Source: Treponema sp. UBA1793 (GTDB lineage: Bacteria > Spirochaetota > Spirochaetia > Treponematales > Treponemataceae). From it: a DNA stretch of 52,258 nt. The stretch lies in assembly GCA_002314445.1 (NCBI GenBank), contig DCFX01000078.1, positions 1 through 52,258 of the forward strand, given 5' to 3'. Below the pieces are notes generated by a model that ran no database searches, was not told the origin of the DNA, and saw only the letters and a list, made by a program, of their open reading frames with translations. Shown piece after piece: positions 43,653-51,421 of this stretch (positions are counted from its first letter, which is position 1; each line of letters begins with the position of its first letter). The position numbers and the translations under genes are program-made.

Positions 43653-43810
43653 TTTACTCCCAAATGTGACATAGTAGTTTACGATACTGATTATAATATA
43701 CGTAATTGAAGAGGATATCGTAAACAGTATGTTTATGCCGGCGGTATGAATTAAGGGCATCTCTGGAAACTCACTTTCAATGACTTTTTAGAGGTTTCCT
43801 TAAGTGAAAA

Positions 43811-43850
43811 GGCTGGCTGCCCGGAATATTTATTTTCCTGTCAGCCAGCC
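43811..43850 (-). terminator. Hairpin downstream of the porin, probable minus-strand terminator
   Basis: GGCTGGCTG (43811-43819) and CAGCCAGCC (43842-43850) form nine perfect pairs. On the minus strand the stem is followed by TTTTCACTT. It could end the porin transcript, though it lies 120 bases past the stop with a repeat between. Confidence 0.5.
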
Positions 43851-43871
43851 TGAATTGAAAGATGCCCAGAA

Positions 43872-43959
43872 CTGTTCCCTGTCATGCAGGGAAAGGTAAG
43901 AGTTCGGAAGAAAGAATCACGGGCAACGCTGGTGCGTATGTCCGTGACTCTCTCCAATA
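43872..43959 (+). repeat. Second dispersed structured repeat, copy 2
   Basis: It corresponds to 20711-20799. Here TTCCCTG-TCATG-CAGGGAA is a perfect 7-bp hairpin. Further on TCACGG pairs with CCGTGA (43917-43922 and 43942-43947). The shared words TGTTCCC, TCATGC, GGGAAA, GTAAGAG and CTCTCTCCAA occur in the same order. It sits just downstream of the porin stop. Confidence 0.65.
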
Positions 43960-43969
43960 AGCGTATTGA

Positions 43970-45133
43970 CTAGAACGTAAACTTGTAGTTGAGCATTATG
44001 TTGCTGCCTGCTCCGTAATAGTAATAGTTGTAATCAGATCCGTCTTCAGGTGCGGCTGCTGTTGCATATGCATAGTAAAGGGCAAGTTTTGCCTTTCCTG
44101 CAGTAAGAATGACACCAGGCATGATATACCAGTCATTATCTGTTGTATCACCGTTCTGTGTTATGAAATCGCCGCCGATAAGCTTTACACTGAAATTGTC
44201 TGTAAAGCTGTAAGATACGGTTGGTTCGAATGTATATATTTTGCTTGTAACATACTGCATAGCAATGATGTCTGCTGTAATTTTGTCGGTAAATTTGTAT
44301 GAAGCGTATTCATCGTACAGGTAGTACGGATCGTCTGTCGTGATGGAAGTAATTTCACCTTCAGCAGAAAGCGAAAGATTTTTTACAGCGTCAAGAGAGA
44401 CACTTGCCATAAGAGCTCCGCCGGTGTAAGACCTTGATGTGTTCCATGCATCCGTTCCGTTTCCGAATTTGTACTGTGCTCCGACTGCGAACACTCCATC
44501 CATTGCATATTTTGCACCAACTGTCAGATAATCCGCAGAAGCTTTTACCTTGCTCCAGTCTGCTTTAGATGTTCCGAAATCCATGATTCCTGCACCGAAT
44601 TCAAGACCTTTCAGCTGAATGGGTTTTACGTCGAGAACAAAAGCCGGTCCTGATGCATATCCGTATGTGGATCCGAGTGTTTCGAATCCTACGCCCCAGA
44701 TATCCTCAAAAAGGAATCCGCCTTTTACTGTTACAGGGAGAACGCTTTTGAACAAGTCCGCATAGCCGTAAGCCCACTTGAAATACGGCATATCAAGTCC
44801 GTACGATGTAGTGTAACTGGTAGATGAGTCTGTATCAAATTTTGTTGATGCTTTAAGCTGAGCAGCCTGCCCGCGAAGCTGTGCGCTGAATCCGTATCCG
44901 TCACCTGTCAGATCAAAATTAATATATGCACGTCCTGCAGCTCCTATATCAGTGTTCCAGATTGAGAATGTCGGGTCGGTATTTCCGTCAGCCTTATTGA
45001 GTGCAAAACCGCTCATAAAACCGCCGGTAACTTTTACCGCCGGTACTTCTTTTTTTGTTTCTGCCGCATCTTGTGCAAAGATGAATCCGCCGGCAAGGAC
45101 TGCAGCCATAGCAGCGCATACGAGTTTTTTCAT
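43970..45133 (-). CDS. Outer-membrane porin-like beta-barrel protein
   Basis: A 387-residue exported protein. The signal peptide (KKLVCAAMAAVLAGGFIFA, cleavage before QDAAE) is followed by repeated amphipathic strands rich in Tyr, Gly, Asp and Ser (YINFDLTGDGYGFSAQLRGQ, FEPTVSYSFTDNFSVKLIGG). The last residues NIMLNYKFTF have the terminal aromatic expected of an outer-membrane barrel signal. I start at ATG 45133 with GAGG upstream; a longer frame reaches 45217 but crosses the leader terminator. Expression is probably set by that terminator. Divergent from the opp operon; it may let its peptides in, by inference. Confidence 0.85.
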   Translation of the reverse strand: MKKLVCAAMAAVLAGGFIFAQDAAETKKEVPAVKVTGGFMSGFALNKADGNTDPTFSIWNTDIGAAGRAYINFDLTGDGYGFSAQLRGQAAQLKASTKFDTDSSTSYTTSYGLDMPYFKWAYGYADLFKSVLPVTVKGGFLFEDIWGVGFETLGSTYGYASGPAFVLDVKPIQLKGLEFGAGIMDFGTSKADWSKVKASADYLTVGAKYAMDGVFAVGAQYKFGNGTDAWNTSRSYTGGALMASVSLDAVKNLSLSAEGEITSITTDDPYYLYDEYASYKFTDKITADIIAMQYVTSKIYTFEPTVSYSFTDNFSVKLIGGDFITQNGDTTDNDWYIMPGVILTAGKAKLALYYAYATAAAPEDGSDYNYYYYGAGSNIMLNYKFTF

Positions 45134-45183
45134 TTTAACCTCTTTTCCTTTTGTTATTTTTAGAATGCAACGCATTCTGCATA

Positions 45184-45235
45184 AAAAAAGGTGCCGACAA
45201 TATGCACCTATCTGCATTTGTCAGCACCTTTGCTT
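45184..45235 (-). terminator. Promoter-proximal intrinsic terminator in the porin leader
   Basis: On the minus strand AAAGGTGCTGACAA pairs with TTGTCGGCACCTTT, 14 pairs with one G-U. There is an inner ATGCA/TGCAT extension, and seven T residues follow. It begins only a few bases after the predicted start at about 45240 and lies about 50 bases before the porin ATG. No gene upstream on this strand needs it, so it most likely acts as an attenuator. Confidence 0.75.
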
Positions 45236-45246
45236 TATTGGGCGCA

Positions 45247-45275
45247 ATTGTAGTGAGTTGAAATACAAAATACAA
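45247..45275 (-). promoter_or_regulatory. Porin promoter
   Basis: On the minus strand: TTGTAT (45270-45275), 17 bases, TACAAT (45247-45252), giving a start near 45240. It is immediately followed by the leader terminator. Confidence 0.6.
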
Positions 45276-45375
45276 TAGTTTTTTTAATATTATTCCGGTT
45301 ATTTTATATTTTTTTGCAAAAACCGGCAGAATTCAATTCTGATCGTTTGTAAAGTGATTTACCGGAATCTGTATT

Positions 45376-45420
45376 TCAGCCTCTGTGTCAATACATAAGC
45401 CGTATTGACACAGAGGCTGA
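45376..45420. repeat. Perfect 19-bp palindrome between porin and opp promoters
   Basis: TCAGCCTCTGTGTCAATAC (45376-45394) is exactly inverted at 45402-45420 around the loop ATAAGCC. No T-run follows on either strand, so it is not an intrinsic terminator. It lies near the middle of the divergent gap. Confidence 0.8.
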
Positions 45421-45511
45421 TTAGGGTACAGAATATTAAAATATATGGTTTTTCAAAAAGCCGGTATTTTTTCTCAAACCGGTTTTATTATCGATTTTTT
45501 ATGAAAAACGA

Positions 45512-45540
45512 TTGACAAAATACAGGATCGCCTGTATAGC
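45512..45540 (+). promoter_or_regulatory. opp operon promoter with an operator-like palindrome in the spacer
   Basis: Consensus TTGACA (45512-45517), 17 bases, TATAGC (45535-45540), predicting a start near 45547. The spacer holds the palindrome TACAGGATCGCCTGTA (45521-45536), which overlaps the -10 and would suit a repressor. Confidence 0.75.
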
Positions 45541-45556
45541 TTTCGTGACATAGGAC

Positions 45557-45594
45557 AAAGACGTCTGCCATATAAGGCGGATGTCTTTTTTTTT
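45557..45594 (+). terminator. Promoter-proximal intrinsic terminator in the opp leader
   Basis: AAAGACGTCTGCC (45557-45569) pairs along its length with GGCGGATGTCTTT (45576-45588), with two G-U pairs and an ATATAA loop, followed by a run of nine or more T. It lies about ten bases after the predicted start and 36 bases before the oppA ATG. It would release an RNA of about 45 bases unless overcome. Confidence 0.78.
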
Positions 45595-45629
45595 GCAAAA
45601 ATAATTTATTAAGGAGTGGATAACAGATT

Positions 45630-47210
45630 ATGAAAAAATTTATTGCACCTGCCGCCATTTTTTTAGCGGCACTTCTTGTCACAGGCTGCGGAAAGAAAGC
45701 AGCTTCAAAAGGTTCGGAAATGATAATAGAAAATGGTGCCGAACCGCAGTCTATAGACCCTACACAGATTCAGGGAAATGTTGAGCAGCGTATTAACGCT
45801 GCTCTGTTCGAAGGTCTTGTTACAACGGATCCGAAAACGTGTAAAGCCGTTCCCGGTGTAGCAAAGAGCTGGGAACGCAGTGCTGACGGTACGATACTTA
45901 CATTTCATCTGCGCGATACGACATGGAGCGACGGAACTCCGATTACTGCACAGACATTTGTGGATTCGTGGCTGTATCTTATGGCGCCGTCGACAGCCTC
46001 ACCGTATGCATACATGCCGGCTATGGTTATACAGGGTGCGGCAGACTATAACGCTGGTAAAGCCGATGCAAGTACTGTCGGGCTTCGTGCAGTCGACGAC
46101 CACACGTTTGAAGTAAAACTTGTCGGACCCGTTCCCTATGCCGTCGATATGATGACACACTATTCTTTTGATGTGCTTCCGATGCATGCAATCAAAAAAT
46201 ACGGTAAAGAGTGGATTAAGCCCGAAAATTTTGTGGGAAACGGGCCGTTTGTGCTTGAATCCTGGGTTCCTCAGGAGAAACTGACGGTTATACAGAACGA
46301 AAAGTACTGGAACAAGGAAAATATATTTTTATCCCGCCTGACATTCCTCCCGATTGATGATATGACGACTGCATACAATAAATTCAAAAACGGTGAGATT
46401 GACTGGAATACGACAGAAACATTCCCGCTCGGTATGCTCGATGAAGTAAAACTCCGCGACGACTATCAGGTCTATCCGAACCTTGCTGTATATTATCTGG
46501 CGTTAAATAATGACAATAAAACGCTCAAAGATGTCCGCGTCAGAAAGGCACTCTGTGAATCTCTTGATATAAAAGAACTTGTTTCAAAGGTGACAAACGG
46601 CGGACAGCTGGCTACCGGCGCATTTGTTCCTGAAATGGCGGGATATACTCCTGCTGACGGCGTTAAGTTTGACATTGCGGATGCAAAAAAACTGCTTGCA
46701 GATGCAGGCTATCCAGACGGAAACGGTTTCCCGAAGCTTACCTATATTTACAACACGAGCGAACAGCACAAAAAAATTGCAGAATGGCTTCAGCAGCAGT
46801 GGAAGGAAAACCTCGGAATCGACATTGTCCTGCAGAATATGGAATGGGCCACGTTTATTGCAAAACGACAGGCACATGATTTTGATATAGCCCGCGACGG
46901 ATGGATTGGAGACTACCAGGATCCGTCCAACTTCCTTGAACTGTTGAAAACTGAAAGCGGAAATAACGACGGACACTATGTTAATCCGGACTACGATGCT
47001 CTGCTGGAAAAGGCGTCGAAAATGCCTGCCGGTGAGGAACGTATGAAGGTGCTCCACGATGCAGAAACAATGATGCTTGACCGCGATTATGCTGTTGTTC
47101 CTATGTACATTTACGTTACCCAGAACCTTATAGACTTGAATAAATGGGAAGGCTGGTACTCGAATACGCTTGATTTACACTCCTATACAGGCATTAAACT
47201 GAAAAAATGA
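45630..47210 (+). CDS. oppA: Oligopeptide ABC transporter substrate-binding lipoprotein OppA
   Basis: A 526-residue family 5 extracellular solute-binding protein. The signal peptide ends ALLVTGCGKK, with the lipid-bearing cysteine near residue 20. Family signatures are EPQSIDPTQIQGNVEQRINA, YDVLPMHAIKKYG-type strand segments, NGPFVLESWVPQEKL and the C-terminal DWIGDYQDPSNFLELL-like WIGDYQDPSNF. It captures oligopeptides outside the inner membrane. AAGGAG precedes the ATG. It is the first gene of oppABCDF and is preceded by a promoter and leader terminator. Confidence 0.95.
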   Translation: MKKFIAPAAIFLAALLVTGCGKKAASKGSEMIIENGAEPQSIDPTQIQGNVEQRINAALFEGLVTTDPKTCKAVPGVAKSWERSADGTILTFHLRDTTWSDGTPITAQTFVDSWLYLMAPSTASPYAYMPAMVIQGAADYNAGKADASTVGLRAVDDHTFEVKLVGPVPYAVDMMTHYSFDVLPMHAIKKYGKEWIKPENFVGNGPFVLESWVPQEKLTVIQNEKYWNKENIFLSRLTFLPIDDMTTAYNKFKNGEIDWNTTETFPLGMLDEVKLRDDYQVYPNLAVYYLALNNDNKTLKDVRVRKALCESLDIKELVSKVTNGGQLATGAFVPEMAGYTPADGVKFDIADAKKLLADAGYPDGNGFPKLTYIYNTSEQHKKIAEWLQQQWKENLGIDIVLQNMEWATFIAKRQAHDFDIARDGWIGDYQDPSNFLELLKTESGNNDGHYVNPDYDALLEKASKMPAGEERMKVLHDAETMMLDRDYAVVPMYIYVTQNLIDLNKWEGWYSNTLDLHSYTGIKLKK

Positions 47211-47242
47211 AATTGCTGAAAAGAATGTAGTATGCTAATATA

Positions 47243-47273
47243 AACGGAATGACAAAAAAACAGTCATTCCGTT
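47243..47273 (+). terminator. Intercistronic hairpin between oppA and oppB
   Basis: AACGGAATGAC (47243-47253) and GTCATTCCGTT (47263-47273) form 11 perfect pairs. Only a weak T-run follows (GTACGTTTTC). Such a hairpin usually stabilises the oppA message or partly terminates, giving more binding protein than permease. Confidence 0.6.
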
Positions 47274-47300
47274 GTACGTTTTCGGAGCTTTTTGAAAAAA

Positions 47301-48230
47301 ATGGGAAAATTTATTGTAAAACGCGTTCTGGGACTTATTCCCACCATGTTTGTTATTGTAACATTGAGTTTTTTTATGATACGCCTGGCTCCCGGAGGTC
47401 CGTTTTCGAGTGAAAGAAAAGTAACTCCGGAAATTCTTGCAAACCTTCAGCATAAATATCATATGGACGAACCTCTTGGCATGCAGTATCTGCGGTATAT
47501 TGGCGATATACTGCACGGAGACCTTGGGCCTTCATTTAAAAATAAAGATTTTACCGTAAATCAGCTTATCGGTTCCAGTATGCCGAATTCGCTTGTTCTT
47601 GGAATTGTTGCACTGGCGATTGCCGTCGTATTCGGTATTACATTCGGGTTATTGTCTGCTGTCCGTCAGAATACATGGGTGGATTATTCTACAATGTCTG
47701 TTGCGAGCATCGGGCTTGCAGTCCCGTTATTCGTCGTAGGGCCTGTTGCTGTCCTTGTGTTTGCCCTGAAACTCAAGTGGCTTCCCACTTCGGGATGGAT
47801 TACGGGACGTCAGGGGTGGAAAACGATTATTATGCCTGCAATGACGCTTGCCCTTCCTTACTTTTCTTCAATAGCGCGTTTGACACGAGCCAGCGTGCTT
47901 GAGACTCTCCGCTCCGATTATATTCGTACAGCGCGTGCTAAAGGGCTTAAAGACTCTGTCGTCATGGTCAAACATGTTCTGAAAGGTGCGCTGCTTCCCG
48001 TAGTAAGTTATCTGGGGCCGGCATTTGCAGGAATTGTTACCGGTTCTGTTGTTATAGAACAGATTTTTCTTGTACCGGGTATCGGCAACTTTTTTGTGAA
48101 ATCAGCATTGAACCGTGATTATACGATGATTCTTGGTACTGTAATAGTATATTCTGCAATTCTTGTTGTTATGAATCTTATTGTAGATATTCTTTACGGA
48201 ATTCTTGATCCGCGTATCTCATATAAATAA
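47301..48230 (+). CDS. oppB: Oligopeptide ABC transporter permease OppB
   Basis: A 309-residue inner-membrane permease. The N terminus FIVKRVLGLIPTMFVIVTLS followed by FFMIRLAPGGPF is typical of OppB/DppB. About six spans are evident. The EAA coupling segment reads YIRTARAKGLKDSVVMVKHV, which contacts the ATPases. The end reads YGILDPRISYK. A TTG three codons upstream (47292) is four bases from the GGAG site and could be used instead of ATG 47301; the product differs by three residues. Confidence 0.95.
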   Translation: MGKFIVKRVLGLIPTMFVIVTLSFFMIRLAPGGPFSSERKVTPEILANLQHKYHMDEPLGMQYLRYIGDILHGDLGPSFKNKDFTVNQLIGSSMPNSLVLGIVALAIAVVFGITFGLLSAVRQNTWVDYSTMSVASIGLAVPLFVVGPVAVLVFALKLKWLPTSGWITGRQGWKTIIMPAMTLALPYFSSIARLTRASVLETLRSDYIRTARAKGLKDSVVMVKHVLKGALLPVVSYLGPAFAGIVTGSVVIEQIFLVPGIGNFFVKSALNRDYTMILGTVIVYSAILVVMNLIVDILYGILDPRISYK

Positions 48231-48242
48231 CAGGATACTAAT

Positions 48243-49310
48243 TTGACTATAGCTATTAACAGGAAAAAAAACAAAGAGCAGGGAAAAAACGAGTTTAATC
48301 AGGATATGAAATCTGCATCGCTCGCGGCAGATGCCTGGCGTCGTCTTAAAAAGAACAAAATGGCCTATATCGGTTTCTGGATTATGGTCGTTTATTTATC
48401 AGTCGGTCTTTTTGCACCGGTTCTCCCTTTACATCCCTATGCGCAGCAAAATACCGACCATGCATATCTTCCGCCGTCGTTAAGACCGGCCGGTGAAGTT
48501 GAACTTGAGGCGCGGAAAGCCTATTTTGAAAAAGTTATGTCAAAAGAGGGGCGTACTGCTTACAATGAAAAAGAAGCAGCTGAAATTGCTGCCATTGAGC
48601 AGGAGAACAAAACAAATCCGGAGCAGCAGCGCCGCTATGTACTTGGAACCGATTCATTAGGCCGCGATATGCTGTCGCGTACTATATACGGCGGCCGCAT
48701 TTCCATGATGATTGGTCTCATAGGCACAGTAACTGCGCTCCTTATTGGTATTATTGTTGGAGCCGTTGCAGGATATGCCGGCGGTGCCACTGATTCCATT
48801 CTTATGCGTTTTGTCGACATTATGTACGGCCTTCCTTATATGCTTATAGTCATTATCATGATGGCAATTGCCGGACGTAATGTGGCGATTCTGTTCATTG
48901 CCATTGCGCTCGTTTCGTGGCTTACGATTGCGCGTGTTGTCCGCGGGCAGGTAATGAGCTTAAAAAATACGGAGTTTATTCTTGCCGCACGTTCGATGGG
49001 TGCAGGCTCGTGGCATATCATTCTGCATCATCTTATTCCGAATACTCTGGGGATTATTATTGCATATGCAGCACTTTCCCTCCCTGAATTTATTATGAGC
49101 GAAAGCTTCCTTTCTTTCCTTGGTCTTGGCGTTTCCGCACCGCTTGCCTCGTGGGGCTCACTCATTTCGGACGGGGTGCAGGGGATGCAGTTATATCCGT
49201 GGTGCCTGCTTGTACCGGCAATTACCATGACGGTCTTTCTGTTTGCAATGAATTTCCTGGGAGACGGTGTCCGTGATGCATTTGATCCGCAGTCAAAAAA
49301 CAGAGTCTAG
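48243..49310 (+). CDS. oppC: Oligopeptide ABC transporter permease OppC
   Basis: A 355-residue permease. An N-terminal cytoplasmic tail leads to the first span (YIGFWIMVVYLSVGLFAPVL). A charged extracytoplasmic insertion of about 80 residues (KAYFEKVMSKEGRTAYNEKE) follows, longer than in most OppC proteins. Then comes LGTDSLGRDMLSRTIYGGRI, five further spans and the EAA segment FILAARSMGAGSWHIILHHL. The start is TTG at 48243 with AGGA seven bases upstream; the next ATG (48306) lies too close to its own AGGA. It is the second permease half of the complex. Confidence 0.93.
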   Translation: MTIAINRKKNKEQGKNEFNQDMKSASLAADAWRRLKKNKMAYIGFWIMVVYLSVGLFAPVLPLHPYAQQNTDHAYLPPSLRPAGEVELEARKAYFEKVMSKEGRTAYNEKEAAEIAAIEQENKTNPEQQRRYVLGTDSLGRDMLSRTIYGGRISMMIGLIGTVTALLIGIIVGAVAGYAGGATDSILMRFVDIMYGLPYMLIVIIMMAIAGRNVAILFIAIALVSWLTIARVVRGQVMSLKNTEFILAARSMGAGSWHIILHHLIPNTLGIIIAYAALSLPEFIMSESFLSFLGLGVSAPLASWGSLISDGVQGMQLYPWCLLVPAITMTVFLFAMNFLGDGVRDAFDPQSKNRV

Positions 49311-49337
49311 GAACAGCGCAGGTTACAGGAGCAGAAC

Positions 49338-50354
49338 ATGACAGACGAAGTAATTCTTCAAGTAAAAGATCTCCGTACATATTTTTACCTTGATGCAGGT
49401 GTTGTAAAAGCAGTTGACGGAGTTTCATTCGATTTACATAAAGGCGAAACGCTTGGTATCGTCGGTGAATCAGGTTCCGGGAAAAGTGTTACGAATCTTT
49501 CTATTATTAATCTGATTCAGACACCTCCCGGAAAAATTACAGGCGGCGAAATAGTGTTCCGCGGCGAAGACATACTTAAAATGAGCGATAAAAGGCTCCG
49601 TGAAATCCGCGGTGACCGCATCGCAATGATTTTTCAGGATCCGATGTCTTCGCTCAATCCGTATTTGAAAATATCGACACAGATGATAGAATCAATTCAA
49701 CTCCATCAGGGATTGAATAAAAAAGATGCTAAGGCTAAAGCTGTAGAAATGCTGAAGCTTGCCGGTATTCCCGGTGCTGAAAAACGCATTGACAGTTATC
49801 CGCATCAGTTTTCCGGCGGTATGCGCCAGCGTGTCATGATTGCTATGGGCCTTTCGTGTAATCCTGATATTCTCATTGCTGATGAACCGACAAGTGCTCT
49901 GGATGTCACTATTCAAGCCCAGATTATAGAACTCATGCAGGATCTGACCCGCAGGCTTGGTACTGCCGTGATTATGATTACCCACTCGCTCGGTGTCGTT
50001 GCAGGGATGTGCGACACGATTAATGTTATGTATGCGGGACGTATTGTAGAGCACGGTGCGACGAATGATATTTTCTATGATACAAAACATCCTTATACCC
50101 AGGGACTTATAAAATCAGTACCGCGGCTTGACCGGGATACTGATGAACGGCTGTTTTCAATCGAAGGCCAGCCGCCGAATGTTATAGACCTTCCCGACTG
50201 CTGTCCGTTTTATCCGCGCTGCCATAAAGTAATGGATATATGCAGGCAAAAGTATCCGCCGCTCGTACCGTTCAACAACGGGCATTGCGTGTCATGCTGG
50301 TTGTATGCGCAGGAAAATGCAGATTCTCTCAATCCGGAGGACAACAAAAAATGA
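49338..50354 (+). CDS. oppD: Oligopeptide ABC transporter ATPase OppD
   Basis: A 338-residue ATPase. Walker A is GESGSGKSV, the signature is FSGGMRQR, Walker B is DILIADEPTSALD and the switch histidine is in MITHSLGV. The C-terminal extension has the cysteine set seen in OppD/DppD-type subunits (CCPFYPRCHKVMDICRQKYP), which may hold an iron-sulfur cluster as described for some relatives. A good start site exists at the ATG. Its stop overlaps the oppF start (ATGA). Confidence 0.95.
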   Translation: MTDEVILQVKDLRTYFYLDAGVVKAVDGVSFDLHKGETLGIVGESGSGKSVTNLSIINLIQTPPGKITGGEIVFRGEDILKMSDKRLREIRGDRIAMIFQDPMSSLNPYLKISTQMIESIQLHQGLNKKDAKAKAVEMLKLAGIPGAEKRIDSYPHQFSGGMRQRVMIAMGLSCNPDILIADEPTSALDVTIQAQIIELMQDLTRRLGTAVIMITHSLGVVAGMCDTINVMYAGRIVEHGATNDIFYDTKHPYTQGLIKSVPRLDRDTDERLFSIEGQPPNVIDLPDCCPFYPRCHKVMDICRQKYPPLVPFNNGHCVSCWLYAQENADSLNPEDNKK

Positions 50355-51355
50355 GCAATAATATGCTTGAAGTACAAGACCTGAAAATGCATTTTTACAT
50401 GGGTCATGAAGGTATCATAGCCGGAAAGAAAAAATATATTTATGCAGTAGACGGAATAAGCTTTACTCTCGCAAAAGGCGAGACACTGGGGCTTGTCGGC
50501 GAATCGGGCTGCGGCAAATCTACGGTCGTGAGGGCAGTTTCTCAGCTGTATAAACCGACTGCAGGAAAAGTTCTTCTTGAAGGGAAGGATTTGACAAAGA
50601 TGTCCCGGACGGAAATGTTTACTGCACGCAGGGAAATGCAGCTTGTTTTTCAGGATCCGTATTCGTCTCTTGATCCCCGCCTGACAACTGCGGAAATTAT
50701 TGCAGAACCTATACAGATTTACCGGAAACGCGGTTTTTTGAAGATGTCCGATGCAGAAATAGATAAGCAGGTAGAACATCTTATGGAGCTTGTCGGCCTG
50801 TCTAAATTTTTCAAGAACCGTTTTCCTCATGAATTTTCGGGCGGACAGCGGCAGCGGATTGGCATTGCCAGGGCTCTTGCTTTAAAACCTCATCTTATTC
50901 TTGCAGATGAACCTGTCTCTGCACTTGATGTTTCAATTCAGGCGCAGGTACTTAATCTCTTTAAGGATATCCAGAAAGAAATGGGATTATCGTATTTATT
51001 TATTGCGCACGACCTTGCAGTCATTAAGTATATTTCAGACAGGATTGCCGTTATGTATCTCGGTAAAATTGTTGAAACAGGGGATTACAAGGATTTGTAT
51101 GCAAATCCCCTTCATCCGTATACAAAAGCTCTTTTATCCGCCGTTCCCATTCCCGATCCGGATGTGGAGCGTAAACGCAAAAGGATAATTTTGAAGGGAG
51201 ATGTACCTTCGCCTGATGTGCAGCGTCCGGGATGCTGTTTCTACGACCGTTGTCCGGATCATAAAGACTGCTGCAGGCAGTCCCAGCCTGCGTTTGTACA
51301 ACCGAAGGGAGCATCGGCAGGACACAAGGTAGCTTGTTTTTTGTTTACAGAATAG
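50351..51355 (+). CDS. oppF: Oligopeptide ABC transporter ATPase OppF
   Basis: A 334-residue ATPase. Walker A is GESGCGKST, the signature is FSGGQRQRIGIARAL, Walker B is LILADEPVSALD and the H-loop is FIAHDLAV. The C-terminal cysteines (CCFYDRCPDHKDCCRQSQP) repeat the OppD pattern. The open frame runs from 50240, inside oppD, but ATG 50351 overlaps the oppD stop and has GGAGG at about 50336. It is the last opp gene; no strong terminator follows. Confidence 0.95.
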   Translation: MSNNMLEVQDLKMHFYMGHEGIIAGKKKYIYAVDGISFTLAKGETLGLVGESGCGKSTVVRAVSQLYKPTAGKVLLEGKDLTKMSRTEMFTARREMQLVFQDPYSSLDPRLTTAEIIAEPIQIYRKRGFLKMSDAEIDKQVEHLMELVGLSKFFKNRFPHEFSGGQRQRIGIARALALKPHLILADEPVSALDVSIQAQVLNLFKDIQKEMGLSYLFIAHDLAVIKYISDRIAVMYLGKIVETGDYKDLYANPLHPYTKALLSAVPIPDPDVERKRKRIILKGDVPSPDVQRPGCCFYDRCPDHKDCCRQSQPAFVQPKGASAGHKVACFLFTE

Positions 51356-51385
51356 AGAAAGACGCTGCCTTACGGGGCGTATACA

Positions 51386-51414
51386 TTGACAAATATTGTT
51401 TACACCGTTACGAT
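51386..51414 (+). promoter_or_regulatory. Promoter giving a leaderless HAD mRNA
   Basis: Consensus TTGACA (51386-51391), 17 bases, TACGAT (51409-51414). Transcription would begin at about 51421-51422, the A of the ATG of the next gene. Confidence 0.7.
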
Positions 51415-51421
51415 TTTTGGG

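Noticed and set aside
43653..43760. Hydrophobic N-terminal extension of the gene at 43227-43652
   Set aside because: A strong GGGAG site stands before the internal ATG at 43652 and none before the longer start.
43765..43805. Possible pseudoknot (GGAAAC with GTTTCC, CACTT with AAGTG)
   Set aside because: Stems of five to six bases in AT-rich sequence are expected by chance, and the same phrase at 23970 lacks the partners.
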